41,542 nucleotides of DNA, taken from an uncultured Flavobacteriales bacterium. GTDB lineage: Bacteria; Bacteroidota; Bacteroidia; Flavobacteriales; Crocinitomicaceae. The notes under the pieces were generated by a model. The model made no database searches and had not been told where the DNA came from. It saw only the letters and a program-made list of their open reading frames with translations. The stretch spans positions 1 to 41,542 of the forward strand of contig CAMLLB010000032.1 in NCBI GenBank assembly GCA_946480815.1, given 5' to 3'. Positions 24,739-31,591 of the stretch are shown piece by piece; the stretch's first letter is position 1, and each line of letters starts with the position of its first letter. The translations under genes and the position numbers were made by a program.

Positions 24739-25581
24739 ATGCAAATAATTATTACTCAAATTCTTTCAAGTCCTTATTTTTCCTTAATAACTTTCGTTAT
24801 TGGAGTTTTACTAACAATTTTTTTTCATCATAAAAGTAAAAGGACAAAATCACTCAAATATGTATTAAAGACTAATAATCTTTTTAAAGACCACTCATCA
24901 AAATTATCTGGTTTGGAGGTAAAATACAAAGAAGAAGCTGTAAAGGATCTTTCCATAACTAAATTAATGTTTTGGAATGCAGGTAAGGAAACAATAAACG
25001 GTCAAGATATTACCGAATTAGATCCCTTATCCATTAAAGTAGATAATGGTATTAAAATTTTAGAAGCACTATTGATTAAAGACAATAATCAAGCTTCAAA
25101 AATTGAACTTATTAATTATAGTGAGAATAAATACTCTGTAAAGTTTGACTATCTTGATCAATTAGATGGTGCGGTTGTAAACATTATCCATACCGGATTA
25201 TCCTCAAAGGGTATTGGATTTGGAGGAAAAATAAAAGGTATTCGAAAAATTTCTAAATCTTCCATTCCTCAATCTCCAAAAAGAATCCAAATTCTAGTAC
25301 CTATTCCAATTCAGTTAAGTATTTCAAAATATAATGCAAAAAAGAGGAGGTTTTTGTATGGTTTATCACAAATAAGCATTGGAATAGTTTGGGCATTGCT
25401 AATATTGATTAGCAAATACTTAGAAATGACTTTTCCTGATAGTTCTTTTGTAAAATCAAATGTAAGAACATCAATTCCAATGTGGGTAATTATTCTTCCA
25501 ACTTTACTTTTTATAGGGAATGGTTTATATATTATCACAAGAAAAATACCTCAAGACATTGATGTTTATGAAGATGAATAA
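24739..25581 (+). CDS. Orphan membrane protein, AT-rich
   Basis: 280 aa. One N-terminal helix (about 12-30), a soluble middle domain with LEVKYKEEAVKDLSITKLMF and WNAGKETINGQDI, then two helices (about 210-228 and 248-268). The strand pattern of the middle domain recalls a widespread family of orphan proteins with an IWNxGxxxI motif, which has no known function. Codon use is strikingly A/T-ending and AT-rich compared with its neighbours, and it stands alone between spacers, so recent transfer is plausible. Confidence 0.75.
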   Translation: MQIIITQILSSPYFSLITFVIGVLLTIFFHHKSKRTKSLKYVLKTNNLFKDHSSKLSGLEVKYKEEAVKDLSITKLMFWNAGKETINGQDITELDPLSIKVDNGIKILEALLIKDNNQASKIELINYSENKYSVKFDYLDQLDGAVVNIIHTGLSSKGIGFGGKIKGIRKISKSSIPQSPKRIQILVPIPIQLSISKYNAKKRRFLYGLSQISIGIVWALLILISKYLEMTFPDSSFVKSNVRTSIPMWVIILPTLLFIGNGLYIITRKIPQDIDVYEDE

Positions 25582-25679
25582 CGTTAAGAAGTATCTAACA
25601 CTATTGTAACAACAAAATTCTTTATTACTATCATTCCCTCAATTCTTCCTATCTTGCGCGTTCTTAACTGAAACTTGCA

Positions 25680-27419
25680 ATGAGAGGAATCAACCCGAAA
25701 CAATACTACGATGTTGTCATTATTGGCGGTGGCATCAGCGGATTAACCTCTGCAGCACTTTTTAGCAAAGCCGGAATTTCCTGTTGTGTGATTGAAATGG
25801 ACAATCGTCCGGGTGGTTATTTAGCCGGATTTCGTCGGCATGATTTCCGGTTCGATTCTGCCATTCATTGGCTCAATAACTGCGGACCAAACGGACTTGT
25901 AACCAAGATCTTTAAGATCATCGGGGAAGATTACCCGAAATGTAAAGACCAGAAAAATATTCGTCGCTTTGTCAGCGAAGATTTTGATTACATGGTTACC
26001 AATAATCCGGACGAACTGAAGGAACAATGGATCAAGGAATTTCCACATGAAAAGAAAGGAATTATCCGCTTTTTCAAAGACGCCAAGCGCATTGGAAAAT
26101 CGTTCGACCGCTACGCCAATTTAAGTCGCACGATGAACTCCATGACCTGGTATGAATACCCGATCCATGGTCTTCGTATGTTGGGTTTTGCCTTGCCGTT
26201 TATACCGCACGTGCGCTATACCGGTGAGGAAAAACTGAAAAAAGGGTTGAATCGTTACTTTAAGGATGAGAAACTGCATCGGGTTTTCTGCTCGGAAACA
26301 GATGTGCTTTCTTGTTTGATCCCGATTTCCTGGGCCTACATCAAGGATTTCCAGCTCCCACCGGATGGAGGAAGTCAAAGTTTCCCCGAATGGTTAATGC
26401 ACGCCACCGAAAAAATGGGTGGTGAGATTTTCTTCAAATCCAAAGTAAGTGAGGTATTGGTGGAAGACCATGTGGCAAAAGGAGTGAAGCTCGACCACCG
26501 CGGGACAGAATATACCATTTCAAGTAAATACGTCGTTGCTGCCTGTGATGCGGAAACCTTATTCGAGAAAATGCTTCCGCAGCAATCCATTCCGAACGAA
26601 ATGAAACAGCGTTTGAAAAATGCTCCGTTATATCCTTCGGCAATTACTGTAGCTCTTGGAATTGACTGTCCGTCTGAAGAACTGGGCCTGGGAGAAGAGA
26701 TAATCTTCCTGGCAGATACTTCTGTTTCGCGAGATGATCTGAATTATGGGAATCCGAATTTAAGCGGGATCCATATTCTGGCGTCAACCGTACGGGATAA
26801 ATCATTGGCTTTACCGGAACACGGAACAATTACCCTATACATTCCGGCATGGATGGAAAACAACAATTTCTGGGGTTGTGAAATCGATGAGAACGGGAAT
26901 TATGTTCGCGGAGAAGCATACAACCGTATCAAGGAAGAATATGCAAATATCCTGATCGACCGGGTAGAAGAGAAACTGATCCCGAACCTGAGGAAACACA
27001 TTTTGTATTGTGACGTGGCTACTCCGATTACCCATCACCGTTATACCGGAAATAAGAACGGCACCATGATGGCACAAAAACCGGGAAAAGAAAACTACCA
27101 GGGAAAAGTGGCATCCTACATCACACCTGTCAATAACTTATTCCTTAGCGGACATTGGGCAGATTTGGGTGGTGGTATTCCGATCGCGATTAAATCTTCG
27201 ATCAATACAACACTCTTAGTCCTTCAAAAAGAAAATAAGAAACGCTTCAAACTGCTTTCCCGTTATATGGATGGAAAAATCGATGCAGAAGAATTAAAAG
27301 CTTCCGACCTGTTAGTGAAGTATGACGATTCCTGGATCAAAGATCCGACACCCGCAGAGAAAAAAGTGATGAGGAGAGAACAAAACAACCAATTCATCGA
27401 CCCCATAGTAAGCATTTAA
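25680..27419 (+). CDS. CrtI-like FAD-dependent oxidoreductase (phytoene desaturase / carotene isomerase / retinol saturase superfamily)
   Basis: 579 aa. The FAD-binding dinucleotide motif is VVIIGGGISGLTSAALFSKAG (about 12-32), followed by ENDRPGG-type MDNRPGGYLAGF and FDSAIHWLNN; the C-terminus has LFLSGHWADLGGGIPIAIKSS, the second FAD contact. It belongs to the amine-oxidase-like desaturase group, but no carotenoid gene lies near, so the substrate is open. The Crp/Fnr gene starts 4 bp after its stop and is probably co-transcribed. Confidence 0.85.
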   Translation: MRGINPKQYYDVVIIGGGISGLTSAALFSKAGISCCVIEMDNRPGGYLAGFRRHDFRFDSAIHWLNNCGPNGLVTKIFKIIGEDYPKCKDQKNIRRFVSEDFDYMVTNNPDELKEQWIKEFPHEKKGIIRFFKDAKRIGKSFDRYANLSRTMNSMTWYEYPIHGLRMLGFALPFIPHVRYTGEEKLKKGLNRYFKDEKLHRVFCSETDVLSCLIPISWAYIKDFQLPPDGGSQSFPEWLMHATEKMGGEIFFKSKVSEVLVEDHVAKGVKLDHRGTEYTISSKYVVAACDAETLFEKMLPQQSIPNEMKQRLKNAPLYPSAITVALGIDCPSEELGLGEEIIFLADTSVSRDDLNYGNPNLSGIHILASTVRDKSLALPEHGTITLYIPAWMENNNFWGCEIDENGNYVRGEAYNRIKEEYANILIDRVEEKLIPNLRKHILYCDVATPITHHRYTGNKNGTMMAQKPGKENYQGKVASYITPVNNLFLSGHWADLGGGIPIAIKSSINTTLLVLQKENKKRFKLLSRYMDGKIDAEELKASDLLVKYDDSWIKDPTPAEKKVMRREQNNQFIDPIVSI

Positions 27420-27423
27420 AGTC

Positions 27424-28053
27424 ATGGATACATGGAATAAGTTCAACGAGCTGTTTGAAGTCGGCCTGGTAAAGGAAATCAGGGAAACAGCACAGGAAAT
27501 CAAATTGAAAGAAGGTGAATCCTTATTAAATATAGGCCAAATCGTGCGAGCAATACCTATCGTATTATCAGGAACACTGAAAATTTCCCGAATTGATGAC
27601 GAAGGTCACGAGTTATTCCTCTATTATATCAATCCGAACGAAAGCTGCGCCATGACTTTCACTTGTTGTATGGAACAGCATTCCAGTGAAATCAGGGCTA
27701 TTGCAGAAGAAGACTCCACAATCCTTACGATTCCAATAACAGCAATGGATCAATGGATGATCAAATACCCGTCCTGGAAAAGTTTTGTCATGAGAACAAT
27801 CCGTATGCGGTTCAATGAACTATTGACTATGATCGACCAGATTGCCTTTCAGCGTTTAGATGAGCGCCTGGTTCATTATTTAAAAGAAAAATCAAAAGCA
27901 ACCAATTCCAAGGTAATTCATGCTTCTCACGAGCAAATCGCCATAGACCTTTCCAGTTCCCGCGAAGTCATTTCACGCTTGCTAAAACGGCTTGAGCAAG
28001 AAAAAAAAGTTGTTTTATATCGCAACCAAATCAAATTATTAAATCCTATGTGA
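27424..28053 (+). CDS. Crp/Fnr family transcription regulator
   Basis: 209 aa: cyclic-nucleotide-binding-like beta-barrel (about 20-115), dimer helix (117-150) and winged HTH. The recognition helix SSSREVISRLL carries R180, E181 and R185, the same residues E. coli CRP uses to read GTGA. The sensor domain has ESCAMTFTCCM with C75, C81 and C82, a cysteine cluster I recall from Bacteroidota regulators near rhodanese/thioredoxin genes; it could sense thiols, persulfide or oxygen (inference). A CRP-type dyad overlaps its own stop codon in front of the next gene. Confidence 0.9.
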   Translation: MDTWNKFNELFEVGLVKEIRETAQEIKLKEGESLLNIGQIVRAIPIVLSGTLKISRIDDEGHELFLYYINPNESCAMTFTCCMEQHSSEIRAIAEEDSTILTIPITAMDQWMIKYPSWKSFVMRTIRMRFNELLTMIDQIAFQRLDERLVHYLKEKSKATNSKVIHASHEQIAIDLSSSREVISRLLKRLEQEKKVVLYRNQIKLLNPM

Positions 28054-28064
28054 CCAAAGTCACT
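28049..28064. promoter_or_regulatory. CRP-like operator in front of the DUF2892-rhodanese operon
   Basis: TGTGA-CCAAAG-TCACT matches TGTGAN6TCACA in 9 of 10 positions. It overlaps the stop of the regulator gene. CAAATTTG (28086-28093) can serve as a near-consensus -7 box; the transcript start would then be near 28099 and the operator centre near -42, the class II activator position. The ATG of DUF2892 is at 28106. Confidence 0.6.
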
Positions 28065-28105
28065 GTGTAAGAACTTTCATTGTCTCAAATTTGTAAAAAA
28101 GAGCT

Positions 28106-28312
28106 ATGAAAGCAAACATGCACTTAGTTGACCGAATTGTACGGATTTTAATTTCCATTGTGATCGTCATACTTTATTTCTCGGGTTATTTTACAGGAAC
28201 AATTGCCATTATTGCTCTTGCGGTTGTGGTTATCTTCTCCCTTACCGCATTGATAGGTTCTTGTCCGCTATACACCTTATTTGGTTTATCAACCAGGAGA
28301 AAAGACAGATGA
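28106..28312 (+). CDS. DUF2892 (YgaP-type) membrane protein
   Basis: 68 aa: MHLVDRIVRILISI opening, two helices (about 14-28 and 32-50) with Gly-rich packing, and LIGSCPLYTLFGL at the end. This is the membrane module that in YgaP is fused to a rhodanese and binds or passes thiocyanate/sulfur species. Here it is a separate gene in front of two rhodaneses. Ends in a 4-bp ATGA overlap with the next gene. Confidence 0.85.
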   Translation: MKANMHLVDRIVRILISIVIVILYFSGYFTGTIAIIALAVVVIFSLTALIGSCPLYTLFGLSTRRKDR

Positions 28313-28515
28313 AATTATTCTTAAGAAAGCATGCACTAACGATTACCGGTGGTGTTTTGGGTGGGATCGGAGGATACATTTACTATCATTATTACGGCTG
28401 CAATAATGGTTGCTTGATTACTTCGAAACCACTTAACAGCATATTATACGGAATTTTTATGGGAGCCCTTTTATTCAGCAGTATTAAAATCAGATCAAAA
28501 AAGAATCACAAATGA
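28309..28515 (+). CDS. DUF6132 family small membrane protein
   Basis: 68 aa, MKLFLRKHALTITGGVLGGI, then GYIYYHYYGCNNGCLITSKP and a second helix SILYGIFMGALLF. The GCnnGCLITSKP loop between two helices is the hallmark of DUF6132, seen beside rhodaneses; the two Cys residues may take part in sulfur chemistry (inference). ATG 28309 is used because of the ATGA overlap; a longer open frame upstream lies within DUF2892. Overlaps the next gene by 4 bp. Confidence 0.8.
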   Translation: MKLFLRKHALTITGGVLGGIGGYIYYHYYGCNNGCLITSKPLNSILYGIFMGALLFSSIKIRSKKNHK

Positions 28516-28757
28516 AAGAAACAATAATTGACGTTCGGTCCCGCGCCGAATTTCAGGGAGGACATGTTGTTAACAGCATCAATATCCCGATCCAGGAAAT
28601 CCCAGGTCGTTTAGAGGATATCCAAAAAATGAAGCAACCTATTATTCTATGTTGCGCAAGTGGACAAAGAAGTGCACAAGCAAGCTTATTCCTTAAAAGC
28701 CATGGTATTGACTGTATGAATGGAGGAAGCTGGCTTGATGTAAATGCCAATTATTAA
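28512..28757 (+). CDS. Single-domain rhodanese (sulfurtransferase), 81 aa
   Basis: Compact rhodanese with IDVRSRAEFQGGHVVNSINIP and the active loop CCASGQRS; catalytic Cys48 and Arg53. It is preceded by another Cys (C47), as in its neighbour. Transfers sulfane sulfur, probably between small thiols and partner proteins. Tightly packed in the operon; GlpE/PspE size. Confidence 0.9.
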   Translation: MKETIIDVRSRAEFQGGHVVNSINIPIQEIPGRLEDIQKMKQPIILCCASGQRSAQASLFLKSHGIDCMNGGSWLDVNANY

Positions 28758-28766
28758 ACAAAAAAC

Positions 28767-29084
28767 ATGATCATTTTTTTAAAGCGTCTTTTCGGGATAG
28801 ACCCAAAAGCAGATTTTAGTGACCTGATGCGCAGGAATGCACAAATCATTGACGTAAGAACTTCTACCGAATTCAGTACCGGACATATCCGTGGCGCCAT
28901 CAATATTCCTTTATCACTTCTTTCGCAAAACCTCTCGAAGATCAAAAAAGACAGACCGGTTATTACCTGTTGTGCTTCAGGGATGAGAAGTGAATCCGCA
29001 AAGAAAATATTATTGTCAAACGGATACAAGGAAGTACATAACGGTGGAGGATGGAGCAGCCTTCAACACAAGCTACTCCAATGA
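28767..29084 (+). CDS. Rhodanese-like sulfurtransferase, 105 aa
   Basis: IIDVRTSTEFSTGHIRGAINIP and the active loop CCASGMRS with catalytic C69. An N-terminal 18-residue extension (MIIFLKRLFGIDPKADF) is hydrophobic/basic and may touch the membrane near DUF2892. It is clearly a paralogue of the preceding gene, 9 bp away, with the same Cys-Cys at the active site. Confidence 0.9.
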   Translation: MIIFLKRLFGIDPKADFSDLMRRNAQIIDVRTSTEFSTGHIRGAINIPLSLLSQNLSKIKKDRPVITCCASGMRSESAKKILLSNGYKEVHNGGGWSSLQHKLLQ

Positions 29085-29114
29085 GATTAACAATTATTGG
29101 AAAACCGGGGTTTG

Positions 29115-29142
29115 TTGGAGAGATCCTAAATTCCTAACTTTA
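29115..29142 (+). promoter_or_regulatory. Internal promoter for thioredoxin
   Basis: TTG (29115-29117), 17 bp, TAACTTTA (29135-29142), then 13 bp to the ATG at 29156. So the thioredoxin gene can be expressed apart from the Crp-controlled operon. Confidence 0.5.
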
Positions 29143-29155
29143 AAAGAAACACATT

Positions 29156-29452
29156 ATGGCATCTTTTTCTGAAATCATAAATTCTGACAAGCCCGTTTTG
29201 GTTGACTTTTTTGCCGAATGGTGCGGACCGTGTAAGACCATGGCACCTATTTTGGAAGATTTGAAATCCAAAGTAGGGGATTCGGCCTCGGTTCTGAAAG
29301 TGGATATCGATAAAAATCCGCATGCAGCACAGAAATACCAGATTAAAAGCGTTCCAACTTTGCTTTTGTTTAAAAACGGGAACCTGGTTTGGAGACAATC
29401 AGGGGTGGTGCAGTCTAATCACCTGGTTGAAATCATCAAGCAGCATCAATAA
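29156..29452 (+). CDS. Thioredoxin
   Basis: 98 aa, canonical thioredoxin fold: [16 protein letters not shown] with redox C23 and C26 and the cis-Pro loop SVPTLLLF. Cytoplasmic, no signal. Located behind two rhodaneses, where it could reduce the persulfide or disulfide products. Followed by two strong hairpins (29479-29552). Confidence 0.93.
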   Translation: MASFSEIINSDKPVLVDFFAEWCGPCKTMAPILEDLKSKVGDSASVLKVDIDKNPHAAQKYQIKSVPTLLLFKNGNLVWRQSGVVQSNHLVEIIKQHQ

Positions 29453-29478
29453 CCTGAAGAAATGGCGATTTGAAGATT

Positions 29479-29504
29479 TGACGTAATAACGCAATATTAC
29501 GTCA
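29479..29504. repeat. Inverted repeat behind thioredoxin
   Basis: TGACGTAATA and TATTACGTCA, perfect 10-bp arms with a six-base loop. No T-tract follows directly; it may stabilise the mRNA 3' end upstream of the true terminator. Confidence 0.6.
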
Positions 29505-29521
29505 CAGCTCAAATTTATTAA

Positions 29522-29552
29522 AAAGAGTCCGCCGTGCCGCAACGGACTCTTT
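29522..29552. terminator. Bidirectional terminator between thioredoxin and nitroreductase
   Basis: AAAGAGTCCG / CGGACTCTTT, 10-bp perfect stem with an 11-base loop, A-tract on the left and TTTC ATTTTG on the right, between convergent genes. Confidence 0.8.
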
Positions 29553-29575
29553 CATTTTGAGTTGGTTATTGTAGG

Positions 29576-30202
29576 TTAGTTCAAAGTAATAGTCAGTTCA
29601 TCTAAAGGAATTCGTACTTTCTTCGCTTTTGCATACGGATCTATTTCTTCATTCCGGTAACCCAAAGCGAGGATTACGGCTGATTGCAATCCTTTTTCTT
29701 TCAAACCTAAAATTTCATCAAAAGCGGCATTATCAAATCCTTCCATCGGTGTACTGTCGACTTTTAAGTTTGCCGCAGCAACAATTGCAGTTCCTAAAGC
29801 AATATAAGCTTGTTTTGCTGCCCATGTTCTCACAAAATCTTCGGGCATACTAACAAAAGCTGAAAGTTTTTCTTTGAAATCATTTAAGCTTTCCACCGGA
29901 ATGTTACGCGTTTTTGCTACCAATTCCATGTATTCATCAATGTGTTTCTGAGAAACATGTGTATATGAAGCGAAAACCAACAGGTGAGAGGATTCACCCA
30001 CTTGCGGATTAAAAGAGGCTGCCTGTAGTTTTTGTTTGATCTCAGGATTGGAAATAGCAATCACTCTAAAAGGTTGCATTCCTGCGGAAGTTGCCGTTAA
30101 ATTGATTGCTTCCAGGATCTCTGTTACTTTTTCGTCTGATACTTTCTCGGATGTCATGCGTTTTGCGGCATAGCGCCAATTCAATGTGTCTATTAAGTTC
30201 AT
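29576..30202 (-). CDS. Nitroreductase-family NAD(P)H-dependent oxidoreductase
   Basis: 208 aa FMN-dependent NfsB-like fold: WRYAAKRMTSEKVSDEKV at the start, the conserved TSAGMQPFRV substrate loop, RTWAAKQAYIALGTAIVAAA helix and the C-terminal LALGYRNEEIDPYAKAKKVRIPLDEL. Reduces quinones or nitro compounds; physiological substrate open. A TACCTTTGC promoter box lies 17 bp before the ATG. Confidence 0.9.
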   Translation of the reverse strand: MNLIDTLNWRYAAKRMTSEKVSDEKVTEILEAINLTATSAGMQPFRVIAISNPEIKQKLQAASFNPQVGESSHLLVFASYTHVSQKHIDEYMELVAKTRNIPVESLNDFKEKLSAFVSMPEDFVRTWAAKQAYIALGTAIVAAANLKVDSTPMEGFDNAAFDEILGLKEKGLQSAVILALGYRNEEIDPYAKAKKVRIPLDELTITLN

Positions 30203-30218
30203 CTTTCTGTGTTTTGAG

Positions 30219-30227
30219 GCAAAGGTA
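30219..30227 (-). promoter_or_regulatory. Nitroreductase promoter -7 box
   Basis: Minus-strand TACCTTTGC matches the consensus TAnnTTTGC fully; no well-spaced -33 TTG was found. Confidence 0.5.
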
Positions 30228-30305
30228 TATCAGAATAGTTTCAAAAAGATATCGATATACTTTATGAAACCGGTTTCCATCAAGAAACTTGTTAGTAATA
30301 TGCCT

Positions 30306-30333
30306 AATTAGCTAATAAGGAAATTAGCTAATT
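30306..30333. repeat. AT-rich inverted repeat
   Basis: AATTAGCTAA and TTAGCTAATT, perfect 10-bp arms with an eight-base loop. In the same spacer, TTCCGGTAGCTATCGGAA (30421-30438) is a family B palindrome with one mismatch, 17 bp before the next start codon. Confidence 0.65.
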
Positions 30334-30454
30334 CCCAAACTGCGACTTAAATTTGTCTTTACCTAAAAAACATAAGATTTCAAGGTTTAAGCAAACAAGA
30401 TTCAAGTCTTAATATCTTGATTCCGGTAGCTATCGGAACTTAATATCCAACAAC

Positions 30455-31024
30455 ATGAAACTTCACGAAGGAAAGACATTTAACAAAGTCAATTATGCGA
30501 ATAAGCAACTTATAAATAACGAATTCAGCAACTGTGTATTTATAGATTGTGATTTCACCAAAAGCAACTTCAGCAACATTGATTTTGTGGACTGCGAATT
30601 CGAAAGCTGCAACTTTTCGCTGACTGTTCTGAAATATTCCGGATTAAAAGATGTCCACTTCAAAGATTGTAAAATAGTAGGGGTAGACTTCAGTGCCTGC
30701 AACGACTTTTTGTTTTCAGTTAAATTCACCGACTGTAGCCTGGATTATGCCACGTTTCACTCCAAAAAGATGAAGAATACCGTTTTTACGAACTGTATGA
30801 TCAAAGAAGTGGATTTCTCTGAAGTCGATCTGACCCAGGCAAAATTCATCAACTGTGATTTGACAAGAACGATTTTCGATCGCAGCATCCTGGATAAAGC
30901 AGATTTCAGTGCTGCAATCAATTTTGAGATCAACCCGGAGCGCAACAGGTTGAAGAAAACGATTTTTTCTTCCAATGGATTGATCGGTTTGCTTACGAAA
31001 TATGATCTGGTGGTGAAGGATTGA
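30455..31024 (+). CDS. Pentapeptide-repeat protein
   Basis: 189 aa built of about 25-30 A(D/N)LxX-type repeats: NCVFIDCDFTKSNFSNIDF, VDCEFESCNF, DLTQAKFINCDLTRTIF. The central positions are F or L and the preceding ones often C, D or N, as in Qnr/YjbI-like right-handed quadrilateral beta-helices; the C-terminal stretch RLKKTIFSSNGLIGLLTKYDL caps the helix. Qnr proteins mimic DNA and protect gyrase, but most relatives have no known role, so no function is assigned. Followed by a family A hairpin. Confidence 0.88.
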   Translation: MKLHEGKTFNKVNYANKQLINNEFSNCVFIDCDFTKSNFSNIDFVDCEFESCNFSLTVLKYSGLKDVHFKDCKIVGVDFSACNDFLFSVKFTDCSLDYATFHSKKMKNTVFTNCMIKEVDFSEVDLTQAKFINCDLTRTIFDRSILDKADFSAAINFEINPERNRLKKTIFSSNGLIGLLTKYDLVVKD

Positions 31025-31043
31025 TTATTTATTATTTTTTGTA

Positions 31044-31071
31044 GTAGGGAAGCGATGCATCGCTTCCCTAC
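31044..31071. terminator. 28-bp perfect palindrome terminator (family A variant)
   Basis: GTAGGGAAGCGATG and its exact complement, followed by AGTTTTTC, 19 bp after the pentapeptide-protein stop. The outer GTAGGG/CCCTAC is shared with the other family A hairpins while the inner part differs. Confidence 0.8.
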
Positions 31072-31125
31072 AGTTTTTCAAAAATTCAATAGAATAAAAA
31101 AGCCCAGTATAAAACTGAGCTTTTG

Positions 31126-31180
31126 TAGCAGACCGAGTCCTGATAGTTATTGGGATAAACTGGATCCTCTGTTAAGGGGA
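31126..31180 (-). pseudogene. Decayed tRNA-Met 3' part with repeat insertion (copy 1)
   Basis: TAGCAGACCGAG then TCCTGATAGTTATTGGGA (31138-31155), then TAAACTGGATCC: matches the 3' part of the tRNA-Met at 31420 interrupted by a degenerate family B palindrome. An AGCCCAGT/ACTGAGCT hairpin with T-tract (31097-31124), like the real tRNA terminator, lies next to it. Confidence 0.5.
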
Positions 31181-31203
31181 TTATTCCACACTCAATCCTT
31201 ACA

Positions 31204-31290
31204 CTCACACTGAAAGAAAAAGAGCTCAGTGTGAGAGCGAGTGAAGAGTGTAAAAAGAAAAAGAGCATTTAACTTTCGTCAAATGCTCTT
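31204..31290. terminator. Two stacked hairpins between the tRNA-like copies
   Basis: CTCACACTGA/TCAGTGTGAG (31204-31235) and AAGAGCATTT/AAATGCTCTT (31261-31290), both perfect 10-bp stems; the second is bordered by A-rich and T-rich runs and resembles a bidirectional terminator. Confidence 0.65.
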
Positions 31291-31301
31291 TTTCTTTTTT
31301 G

Positions 31302-31376
31302 TAGCGAGACCGGGTCCCGATAGCTATCGGGATGAACTCGGGTCCGTCGGCTGACGGATATGAATCCTGTACGCTC
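31302..31376 (-). pseudogene. Decayed tRNA-Met with two palindromes inserted (copy 2)
   Basis: Written on the plus strand: TAGCGAGACCG, then GG plus TCCCGATAGCTATCGGGA (31315-31332), then TGAACTCGGG, then TCCGTCGGCTGACGGA (31343-31358), then TGAATCCTG and ACGCTC. Every block between the palindromes is identical to the functional tRNA-Met at 31420-31493. The palindromes replace the T-loop-side bases and the variable/anticodon-stem bases, and the 5' half is absent, so it cannot be functional. Confidence 0.7.
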
Positions 31377-31393
31377 AAAACTTTTGGAAACAA

Positions 31394-31418
31394 AAAAGCT
31401 CAGCATAACTGAGCTTTT
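31394..31418 (-). terminator. tRNA-Met terminator
   Basis: On the minus strand AAAAGCTCAG-TTATG-CTGAGCTTTT followed by TTG, 1 bp after the tRNA 3' end. A similar hairpin accompanies copy 1. Confidence 0.75.
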
Positions 31419-31419
31419 G

Positions 31420-31493
31420 TAGCGAGACCGAGAGTTGAACTCGGGACCTCAGGGTTATGAATCCTGCGCTCTAACCAACTGAGCTATCTCGCC
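31420..31493 (-). tRNA. tRNA-Met (CAT anticodon)
   Basis: 74-nt cloverleaf on the minus strand: GGCGAGA acceptor strand, TAGCTC AGTTGGTTAGA D-arm, CAGGA TTCATAA CCCTG anticodon arm with CAU, GTTCAACTC T-loop region, and TCTCGCT plus discriminator A; no encoded CCA. The anticodon stem ends in an A-C mismatch and the acceptor starts with a G-U pair. The loop TTCATAA favours elongator Met over Ile2. Immediate CTCAG terminator follows. Confidence 0.93.
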
Positions 31494-31591
31494 AGGTTTT
31501 CTTTAGTGCCTATCCCTGAAAGGCGGTGCTGCGCCTGTGCTATAGCTTCAGCGCGGGCACAAAGATAGTTACTTTTTTCTTCTGTGCAAGA

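Noticed and set aside
24739..25581. Calling the AT-rich orphan a defence gene
   Set aside because: Composition and solitude alone do not show it; no nuclease, toxin or partner gene is near.
25680..27419. Assigning phytoene desaturase (crtI) by name
   Set aside because: The superfamily match is clear but no other carotenoid gene is near and retinol-saturase-like members share the same motifs.
31085..31493. CRISPR array or integron attC interpretation of the repeated CTCAG and palindromic units
   Set aside because: Units are tRNA-derived fragments with terminator hairpins, spaced irregularly, and there is no cas or integrase gene.
31420..31493. tRNA-Ile2 (CAU modified to lysidine) as identity
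   Set aside because: Loop and stem bases fit elongator Met better; without a tool the choice is not absolute.
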